NCBI GenBank assembly: GCA_046263755.1
Contig: JBJYZC010000004.1
Location: 1 to 64,000 of the forward strand
Length of the DNA: 64,000 nt
Reading direction: 5' to 3'
Source of the DNA: Lachnocurva sp029100405
GTDB lineage: Bacteria; Bacillota; Clostridia; Lachnospirales; Lachnospiraceae
In this document: positions 1-5,346 of the stretch, piece by piece
Layout: every line of letters starts with the position of its first letter
How positions within the stretch are numbered: position 1 is the first letter of the stretch
Translations under genes and position numbers: made by a program
Notes under the pieces: model-generated
What the model was told of the DNA's origin: nothing
The model's input: only the letters and a program-made list of their open reading frames with translations
Databases searched by the model: none

Positions 1-51
1 GAAGAAGGATAAATGAAAAATATGTGGTTTTCAAGGTTCTGGTATGAAAGA

Positions 52-108
52 TTAAATTCCACATGTGAAGGAGTTAATTCTATTTCTGTTTTATAAAGTG
101 GAATTTAA
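52..108. repeat. Inverted repeat upstream of lexA
   Basis: An 11-bp perfect inverted repeat (TTAAATTCCAC at 52-62, GTGGAATTTAA at 98-108) flanks a 35-base centre. The right arm runs into T-rich sequence. It could be a weak terminator for a plus-strand gene ending off the left edge (an in-frame TAA lies at 10-12), or a structured leader. I see no gene in positions 1-206. Confidence 0.4.
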
Positions 109-123
109 ATTTTCATTTTAGGG

Positions 124-150
124 CGAACATATTTTCAGAATATATGTTTG
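124..150 (+). promoter_or_regulatory. Putative LexA (SOS) boxes of lexA
   Basis: The Gram-positive SOS box is GAAC-N4-GTTC. Two overlapping imperfect copies are visible: CGAACATATTTTC (124-136) and GAATATATGTTTG (138-150). Their outer arms, CGAACATAT and ATATGTTTG, form a 9-bp inverted repeat with one mismatch. The right copy overlaps the candidate -35 of lexA, as expected for autorepression. That LexA binds here is inferred from position and from the known autoregulation of lexA. Confidence 0.6.
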
Positions 151-176
151 TCTTCTTTCAGACACTATGGTAAACT
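148..176 (+). promoter_or_regulatory. Candidate lexA promoter
   Basis: TTGTCT (148-153) lies 17 bp from TAAACT (171-176). The -35 is a good sigma-A match and the -10 is weak (4 of 6). The implied start near 183 gives a short leader, with a GGAGG ribosome binding site (196-200) six bases before the lexA ATG at 207. Confidence 0.5.
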
Positions 177-206
177 GAAATAAATATAGAAAAATGGAGG
201 CCAATC

Positions 207-821
207 ATGGCATACGGAAAAATTACGGAAAAGCAGCAGGAGATCTTAGACTTCTTAAAAAATGAGATCCTCAGCAAGGGATATCCGCCCTCTGTGCGGG
301 AGATCTGTGAAGCCGTACATCTGAAATCCACCTCTTCTGTCTTTTCCCATCTGGAAAAATTGGAAAAAAACGGCTATATCCGTCGCGATCCGACAAAACC
401 ACGTGCCATCGAGATCATCGATGACAATTTTAATCTGACGAGACGGGAAGTCGTCAATGTTCCTTTGGTTGGACAGGTGGCCGCAGGCCAGCCCATCCTG
501 GCAACGCAAAATATCGAGAACTACTTCCCGATCCCGACAGAGTTTATGCCAAATCAGCAGTCCTTTTTGCTTCGTGTCCGAGGAGAGTCCATGATCAATG
601 TCGGCATCTTTGACGGAGATCTGATTCTCGTAAAAAAGCAGCCCACTTGTGAAAATGGAGATATTGTAGTTGCTCTGGTGGAGGATTCTGCGACAGTCAA
701 GCGTTTCTATCGCGAGAAGGACCATATCCGTTTACAACCGGAAAATGACAACATGGATCCCATTATCGTAGCGGACTGCCAGATCATAGGCAAAGTCTTC
801 GGTGTCTTTCGATTCTTTTAA
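207..821 (+). CDS. lexA: LexA, SOS response repressor/autopeptidase
   Basis: This is the transcriptional repressor of the SOS regulon, which cleaves itself when RecA filaments form on damaged DNA. The 204 residues match the usual family length. An N-terminal winged helix (about 1-65) is followed by the S24 peptidase domain. The scissile Ala93-Gly94 is in QVAAGQP, the nucleophile Ser128 in RGESMIN and the general base Lys165 in ATVKRF, so the protein looks fully functional. It stands alone on the plus strand, convergent with rsfS. SOS-like boxes overlap its promoter. A GGAGG site supports the ATG at 207. Confidence 0.97.
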   Translation: MAYGKITEKQQEILDFLKNEILSKGYPPSVREICEAVHLKSTSSVFSHLEKLEKNGYIRRDPTKPRAIEIIDDNFNLTRREVVNVPLVGQVAAGQPILATQNIENYFPIPTEFMPNQQSFLLRVRGESMINVGIFDGDLILVKKQPTCENGDIVVALVEDSATVKRFYREKDHIRLQPENDNMDPIIVADCQIIGKVFGVFRFF

Positions 822-857
822 AAGAGCTCTCTTTTAAAAGAACTCTCTTTTAAAAAG
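815..857. repeat. 16-bp tandem repeat at the lexA/rsfS convergence
   Basis: The unit CTTTTAAAAGAGCTCT (815-830) is repeated with one change as CTTTTAAAAGAACTCT (831-846). A third partial copy (847-857) begins CTTTTAAAA. The repeat covers the last codons of both convergent genes and supplies the stop codon of each. The internal symmetry (AAAAGAG/CTCTTTT) could form small hairpins with U-tracts on both strands, so it may act as a bidirectional terminator. Confidence 0.6.
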
Positions 858-1203
858 TCACTTCTTTTCCATCTCTCCAGATCCGGTCCAAATCGTAGAA
901 GAGACGGTCTTCTTTTGAGAAAATATGGACAATAATATTGCCATAATCCATAAGGATCCAGGAGGAAGCCCGATTCCCTTCTACCGATTTCTGATGATGG
1001 CCGTTTTGATACATCACTTCATCGACAGCATCTTCCATGGCTTGAAGCTGATTGGCATTGCTGCCGCTTGCAATGACAAAGTAATCTCCGATCGTTGTGA
1101 TCTCACGGATATCCAGAATGCGGATATCTTCTGCCTTCTTATCTTCGAGGGCAGCACGGATCATCTTTAAAAGGTCCAGGTCTTCTTTTATTATTTCACT
1201 CAT
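850..1203 (-). CDS. rsfS: RsfS, ribosomal silencing factor
   Basis: RsfS (Iojap/YbeB family) binds L14 on the 50S subunit and blocks subunit joining under nutrient limitation. The 117 residues are family length. Hallmarks are DYFVIASGSN...Q in the first half and the EGNRASSWILMDYGNIIVHIF block followed by RLFYDLDRIW. It is the last gene of the obg-yhbY-nadD-yqeK-rsfS unit, a conserved Firmicutes order, with 9 bp to yqeK. A GGAG site precedes the ATG. Confidence 0.95.
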   Translation of the reverse strand: MSEIIKEDLDLLKMIRAALEDKKAEDIRILDIREITTIGDYFVIASGSNANQLQAMEDAVDEVMYQNGHHQKSVEGNRASSWILMDYGNIIVHIFSKEDRLFYDLDRIWRDGKEVTF

Positions 1204-1212
1204 ACTCTTCTC

Positions 1213-1812
1213 CTATTCTTCCACAGCATCATTGGATCTTGCTGTAGAACTGTAGAACTCATAAGTTGCTTCGGTTGTCTGGTCGATATTCTGGCCCCGC
1301 TCTTTGAGATAATCCAAGGTATCTTTCAGGATCTTAGCACAAGTCTGATCCAGATCTTCGAAAGCCATGCGGCGAATCTCGGTCAGATTCTTCGCCTTAT
1401 CTCTTCCCGGCTCAATATAATCAGAAATAAAGACGATCTTATCCAAAAGACTCATATTGGGCATACCGGTCGTATGAACCAGAATGGCATGCAGGATCTC
1501 CGGGTCCGTCACCCCATAACGCTCCTTGGCATAGAGAGCGCCCACCTTGGCATGGAGAAGCTGGGGCGATTTTCTCTCCGCTTCCGTCACCGGAATATCA
1601 TGCTCCATACAAATTTTCAAAAGATTCCCCGCCGACTCGTACTTGGCGCAATCATGGAGAAGGCCCGCAAGAAGTGCTTTCTCCATAGGATATTGATAGT
1701 GCATAGAAAGAGCCGCAGCCGTATACATGACCCCCATCGTATGCTGATAACGGGAAGGCTTCAGCCTCTTTTTTAAGTCATTTTCTATTTCCGTAATAGT
1801 CATTTTCTTCAC
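1213..1812 (-). CDS. yqeK: YqeK-type HD hydrolase (Ap4A hydrolase family)
   Basis: This is an HD-superfamily metal-dependent phosphohydrolase of the YqeK family. Characterised members hydrolyse diadenosine tetraphosphate to two ADP. His24, the HD pair at 53-54 (GLLHDCAK) and a later Asp in FISDYIEPGR are the expected metal ligands. It lies between nadD and rsfS, as in other Firmicutes, 1 bp from nadD. The start is uncertain: GTG at 1812 gives 199 residues and ATG at 1803 gives 196. Neither has a strong ribosome site, which suggests coupling to nadD translation. Confidence 0.9.
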   Translation of the reverse strand: MKKMTITEIENDLKKRLKPSRYQHTMGVMYTAAALSMHYQYPMEKALLAGLLHDCAKYESAGNLLKICMEHDIPVTEAERKSPQLLHAKVGALYAKERYGVTDPEILHAILVHTTGMPNMSLLDKIVFISDYIEPGRDKAKNLTEIRRMAFEDLDQTCAKILKDTLDYLKERGQNIDQTTEATYEFYSSTARSNDAVEE

Positions 1813-1813
1813 T

Positions 1814-2512
1814 TCATATAAATAATTGATGATCCAGGATATAGGTCAGTTCTTCCGGTGAAAGATAAACCGAAGCGGCATAGGCTTTTAAGGCCATAGG
1901 ATCCTGAAGCAGGCCTTTTCTCTCATCCCCTGTAAGTGAATGTAAGCGCGAACGGATCTCGGAAGATGAGGCTCCCAGAGGCTCCATAGGAAGGAGAAGA
2001 AAGTCCTGATCATATTTCTTTGCCATAGCTCTGCATTTTTCTTCCAAAGGAAGCAAATTAAAATCCGGATCTTCATTTTCGGATTGATCGGTCTGTTTTC
2101 CATCCGTCAGGGGCCGGCCGACCACAGCGATTTTCGCATGCCTTGTGATGATTTCCGGATGCCGCCAGTGGTCAAAATAATTCAATGAATCCTCTCCCAT
2201 GATGAAATAGAATTGAACATCAGGATGGGAAAGATCCAGTTCCGTCATCGTCTGATAGGAATAGGAAAATGCAGACCGTCGACATTCCAGGTCCTTTAAT
2301 ACCAGGCCCGGTTCGCGAAAGATCAGAAGGCGGATCAATTGCAGCCGATCCTCAATCGAAATCTCATCCGAGACCTTCTTATAGGGAGGCTTCCCATTTG
2401 GAAGGATCCAGACCTGATCCAGAGAAAGCCCTGATCTTGCAGCTTTTGCCATCCTAAGATGTCCCTGATGCATGGGCAGAAAACTACCGCCCAGAATGCC
2501 GATTTTTCTCAT
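1814..2512 (-). CDS. nadD: Nicotinate-nucleotide adenylyltransferase NadD
   Basis: NadD adenylates nicotinate mononucleotide to deamido-NAD in NAD biosynthesis. The nucleotidyltransferase signature is GGSFLPMHQGHL (H15 and H18), and the C-terminal phosphate-binding motif is SSSEIRSRL. Most NadD proteins have Asp where Leu12 stands here (GGSFDP). The protein is 232 residues, longer than the usual 190-215, because of an acidic insert in the middle (about 135-160). AAAGGA precedes the ATG. Confidence 0.93.
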   Translation of the reverse strand: MRKIGILGGSFLPMHQGHLRMAKAARSGLSLDQVWILPNGKPPYKKVSDEISIEDRLQLIRLLIFREPGLVLKDLECRRSAFSYSYQTMTELDLSHPDVQFYFIMGEDSLNYFDHWRHPEIITRHAKIAVVGRPLTDGKQTDQSENEDPDFNLLPLEEKCRAMAKKYDQDFLLLPMEPLGASSSEIRSRLHSLTGDERKGLLQDPMALKAYAASVYLSPEELTYILDHQLFI

Positions 2513-2588
2513 GGATTCCTTTCTTTTGCCTTTCCCCTATAAGCTTTCTTCGTCTCTGGCCTTCCCTATGACCGCCTTAGGACCTTCC

Positions 2589-2876
2589 TTATTCCGGAAG
2601 TACGATCTTCGGTTTCTTTGCCTTCTTGTAAAGAACGATCTTTCGGCCAATGACACGAACGATCTGGGATCTCGTCCGTTCTGCCAGCATTTCGCCCAGA
2701 TCTTTCGGATCGTCCGCACAGTTCTTCAGGACGGAGACTTTCACCAGTTCTCTGGCCTCCAGGGCTTCCGAAACAGCGGCAACCACTTCCGGAGTCAGGC
2801 TGCTTTTGCCAATCTGGAAGATTGCCTGTTCCTTAGCGGCAAGACCGGATAAATACGATCTCTGTTTATTATTCAT
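2589..2876 (-). CDS. yhbY: YhbY-family RNA-binding protein (CRM domain)
   Basis: This small (95-residue) CRM/YhbY-domain protein binds pre-50S ribosomal RNA in characterised relatives. It opens with LSGLAAKEQAIFQIGKS, close to the family LR..A..L.P...IGK block. A conserved ELVKVSVLKN strand/turn and the GRKIVLYKK end follow. It sits between obg and nadD, as in many Clostridia. The 76 bp to nadD show no obvious terminator. Confidence 0.9.
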   Translation of the reverse strand: MNNKQRSYLSGLAAKEQAIFQIGKSSLTPEVVAAVSEALEARELVKVSVLKNCADDPKDLGEMLAERTRSQIVRVIGRKIVLYKKAKKPKIVLPE

Positions 2877-2899
2877 AGGTTCTCCATTCTTATTTCAGA

Positions 2900-4186
2900 T
2901 TATGATTTGAAGTATTCAAAAGCCATATTTCCAACCCAGACGGTGTCACCTTCTTCGCAGCCCTGATCTTCCAGCATTTTATTGATGCCATTCTCATGCA
3001 GGAATTTCTGGAAAAAGATAAAGCCTTTCTCCGAATCCAGATTCGTATAACCAAGCATCTTGTCGATCTTTGTTCCTTCTACGACAAAACTGTTATCCGG
3101 CTTCCGATAAACCGAAAGACTTCCTTCGGACAGATCTGCATGATCCGGATCCACTTCCGATGCATAGACCATGGGCTCTCTCGGGAACTGATCCAGCTCC
3201 TTTTTCATTGCAAAGAGAAGTTCTTTCAAGCCCCGGCCGCTGACTGCGGAAATCGCAAAGACCGGATAGCCTTCTTCCTTAAATGCTTCCTTTACTTTTT
3301 CTATGACCTCATCTTTCTGATCCGGAATCAGATCCATTTTATTCAAGGCAATGATCTGTGGTTTTTTTAAGAGATCACCGTCATACTTACCCAGTTCTTC
3401 ATTAATGGCCTTGATATCTGCGATCGGATCCCTTCCCTCGGCAGAAGCTCCATCCACCAGATGAACCAGGATCTTGGTTCTCTGGATATGCTTCAGAAAC
3501 TCGTGGCCCAGACCGATTCCATCTGCAGCGCCTTCGATCAGTCCCGGAATATCTGCAATGACGAATTCCGGAATATTAGGATAATTCACTACACCAAGAA
3601 TGGGATTCAGTGTTGTGAAGTGGTAATTTGCGATCTTCGGCTGCGCATTGGTCACATGAGAAAGAAATGTGGATTTGCCGACATTGGGAAATCCGATCAG
3701 GCCGACATCTGCAATCACCTTTAATTCGAAGATCACTTCGATGGAACGGGCAGGTCCGCCCGGCTTGGCATACTTCGGAGCCTGCATGGTCGAAGTAGCG
3801 AAATGCTGGTTTCCAAGACCACCGACACCTCCGGTCAAAATCGTATATCTCTTCCGATCGCCGGACATATCCATAATGACTTTCCCGGTCTCTGCCTCAC
3901 GAATGACAGTACCCTCCGGTACTTTCAGGATCAGATCCTGTCCCTTTTTCCCGTGGCAGTTTTTCTTACCGCCTTCTTCTCCATTCTGAGCAGACAATTT
4001 ATGCACATGGCGATAATCGCTTAAGGTATTTAAGGCGGTGTCTGTTACAATAATGACATCTCCGCCCTTTCCGCCGTCACCGCCATCCGGACCGCCGTCC
4101 GGTACATATTTCTCTCGGCGGAAAGAAACATGGCCATTACCGCCCTTTCCGGAACAGAGAATGACCCTGGCTTTATCAGCAAACAT
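2900..4186 (-). CDS. obg: Obg GTPase (ObgE/CgtA)
   Basis: Obg is an essential ribosome-associated GTPase in 50S assembly and stress signalling. The glycine-rich Obg fold (about 1-158, MFADKARVILCSGKGGNGHVS) precedes the G domain (GFPNVGKST, then DIPGLIEGA and NKMD) and a C-terminal OCT domain. The ATG at 4186 is chosen because it has a GAAAGGA site and gives the standard 428 residues. A longer reading to 4240 would run into the upstream terminator. It is separated from rpmA by that terminator (4219-4252). Confidence 0.96.
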   Translation of the reverse strand: MFADKARVILCSGKGGNGHVSFRREKYVPDGGPDGGDGGKGGDVIIVTDTALNTLSDYRHVHKLSAQNGEEGGKKNCHGKKGQDLILKVPEGTVIREAETGKVIMDMSGDRKRYTILTGGVGGLGNQHFATSTMQAPKYAKPGGPARSIEVIFELKVIADVGLIGFPNVGKSTFLSHVTNAQPKIANYHFTTLNPILGVVNYPNIPEFVIADIPGLIEGAADGIGLGHEFLKHIQRTKILVHLVDGASAEGRDPIADIKAINEELGKYDGDLLKKPQIIALNKMDLIPDQKDEVIEKVKEAFKEEGYPVFAISAVSGRGLKELLFAMKKELDQFPREPMVYASEVDPDHADLSEGSLSVYRKPDNSFVVEGTKIDKMLGYTNLDSEKGFIFFQKFLHENGINKMLEDQGCEEGDTVWVGNMAFEYFKS

Positions 4187-4218
4187 AGATATCCTTTCTA
4201 AACTCCTCTGAGATCTCG

Positions 4219-4252
4219 AAAAAAAGCCCGACTGATCCATGATCAGCCGGGC
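4219..4252 (-). terminator. Intrinsic terminator between rpmA and obg
   Basis: On the minus strand a 12-bp stem (4241-4252 with 4226-4237, one G-U pair in the RNA) with a 3-base loop is followed by seven U (4225-4219). The mismatch on the plus strand becomes a wobble only in minus-strand RNA, which fits leftward termination. It would lower obg, nadD and downstream expression relative to the ribosomal proteins. Confidence 0.85.
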
Positions 4253-4270
4253 CCATTCAGAAAACCAGTA

Positions 4271-4561
4271 TTAGTTCTCAGAAGCTGCAGGGTATACAGA
4301 AGCAACCTTCTTATCCTTACCCTTACGCTCGAAACGAAGAATACCATCGCTGGTTGCAAAAAGGGTATCATCTCCACCCTTCATGACATTCTGACCCGGA
4401 TGAATCCTGGTTCCGCGCTGACGATAAATGATATTGCCGGCCTTTACGAACTGACCGTCTGCTCTCTTGGCACCAAGACGCTTGGACTCAGAATCACGTC
4501 CGTTCTTGGTGGAACCCATTCCCTTCTTATGAGCGAAAAACTGAAGGTTTAAATTCAACAT
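4271..4561 (-). CDS. rpmA: 50S ribosomal protein L27 with cleavable N-terminal extension
   Basis: L27 reaches into the peptidyl transferase centre through its N-terminus. The 96-residue precursor starts MLNLNLQFFAHKKGMGS. The LQFF-A(H)KKG segment is the Firmicutes extension that the protease Prp removes after the second Phe to expose the mature AHKKG end (established in Staphylococcus aureus). The rest (STKNGRDSESKRLGAKR...GNIIYRQRGT...PG) is canonical. Its start codon lies inside the end of prp (7-bp overlap), tying substrate and protease together. Confidence 0.98.
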   Translation of the reverse strand: MLNLNLQFFAHKKGMGSTKNGRDSESKRLGAKRADGQFVKAGNIIYRQRGTRIHPGQNVMKGGDDTLFATSDGILRFERKGKDKKVASVYPAASEN

Positions 4562-4890
4562 TGTTCTACCTCCTGAATCGTAAGATTCAAATAACGTTTG
4601 CCATAATTGTCTTCGATCGATTGCAAGCCTAAAATCATGGACTCTATTAAAATAACTCCCTCATGCGATAGATCCCGGTCGAAAGTCACCCGGATATAAC
4701 CGCCTTCCGGATCATTTTCATTCTGAAAAGAATCTTTACTAATGACTTCCAGACTGTTGATCGTGTTAATTACAAGAACGCTGACTGCGGCACAGACAAT
4801 GTCTCTGCCGAAACTGTCAAACAAAGCATGCCCCTCGCAGCAGATGCCCTTATATTTTCCATGACTTTTATCGACTCTTACTCGGATCAT
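4555..4890 (-). CDS. prp: Prp, ribosomal-processing cysteine protease
   Basis: Prp (YsxB family) cleaves the N-terminal extension of L27. The 111-residue protein shows the catalytic pair His21 (EGHALFDSFG) and Cys33 (RDIVCAAVSVL) with family spacing. It lies between rplU and rpmA, its universal Firmicutes position, and overlaps rpmA by 7 bp. Its presence agrees with the cleavable L27 start seen next door. Confidence 0.95.
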   Translation of the reverse strand: MIRVRVDKSHGKYKGICCEGHALFDSFGRDIVCAAVSVLVINTINSLEVISKDSFQNENDPEGGYIRVTFDRDLSHEGVILIESMILGLQSIEDNYGKRYLNLTIQEVEQC

Positions 4891-4903
4891 TTCTTCACAC
4901 GGA

Positions 4904-5212
4904 TCAAGCGTTGATCTTCTCGATCTTCACCTGAGTGAAAGCCTGTCTGTGACCGTTCTTCTTATGATAGCCGGTCTTTGGCTTATACTTGTAAACGATG
5001 ACCTTCTTGGCCTTACCGTTACGAAGTACAGAACCTTCTACAGTGGCACCGGAAACAACCGGATTGCCGACCTTCATCTCATCTCCGCCGACAAGAAGAA
5101 CCTGGTCGAAATTGACCTTCTGACCTTCTTCAACATTCAGCTTCTCAACGTTAATGATATCACCTTCAGAAACCTTGTACTGCTTGCCACCAGTCTGAAT
5201 CACTGCGTACAT
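4904..5212 (-). CDS. rplU: 50S ribosomal protein L21
   Basis: L21 is an early-assembly 50S protein that binds 23S rRNA. The 102 residues are family length, with the MYAVIQTGGKQYKV start and the C-terminal KPKTGYHKKNGHRQ.FT.VKI signature. It is first in the rplU-prp-rpmA operon. A strong promoter at 5300-5328 and a structured leader of about 80 nt lie upstream, and AGGAGG precedes the ATG. Confidence 0.98.
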   Translation of the reverse strand: MYAVIQTGGKQYKVSEGDIINVEKLNVEEGQKVNFDQVLLVGGDEMKVGNPVVSGATVEGSVLRNGKAKKVIVYKYKPKTGYHKKNGHRQAFTQVKIEKINA

Positions 5213-5292
5213 TGTGGCACCTCCTAAATTCTTTCTCGCTGGATATGGCGCTGTCCGTTATGGGCAGACTTCTAACCTCTCCAAGCGGCATA
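5213..5292 (-). ncRNA. Putative L21-type leader RNA of rplU
   Basis: The roughly 80-nt 5' leader between the promoter and rplU contains GC-rich complementary segments (for example GCCGCTTGG, CTGCCC and CGGACAG on the minus strand). It occupies the position of the ribosomal protein L21 leader known from Firmicutes. I recognise it mainly by position and could not fold it. A covariance-model search with the Rfam L21 leader family would settle it. Confidence 0.45.
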
Positions 5293-5299
5293 CTCCAGT

Positions 5300-5328
5300 A
5301 TATTATCATGTAAATTCAATAAAGTCAA
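5300..5328 (-). promoter_or_regulatory. Strong sigma-A promoter of rplU operon
   Basis: Minus-strand TTGACT (5328-5323) and TAATAT (5305-5300) are separated by exactly 17 bp. Transcription would start near 5293, just upstream of the L21 leader. The preceding permease gene ends only 18 bp away, with no terminator between them. Confidence 0.85.
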
Positions 5329-5346
5329 CTGACTTATCCGGATCTG

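Noticed and set aside
3980..4240. A longer N-terminus for Obg, starting at 4240
   Set aside because: It would translate the intrinsic terminator, and the ATG at 4186 has the ribosome site and the family start.
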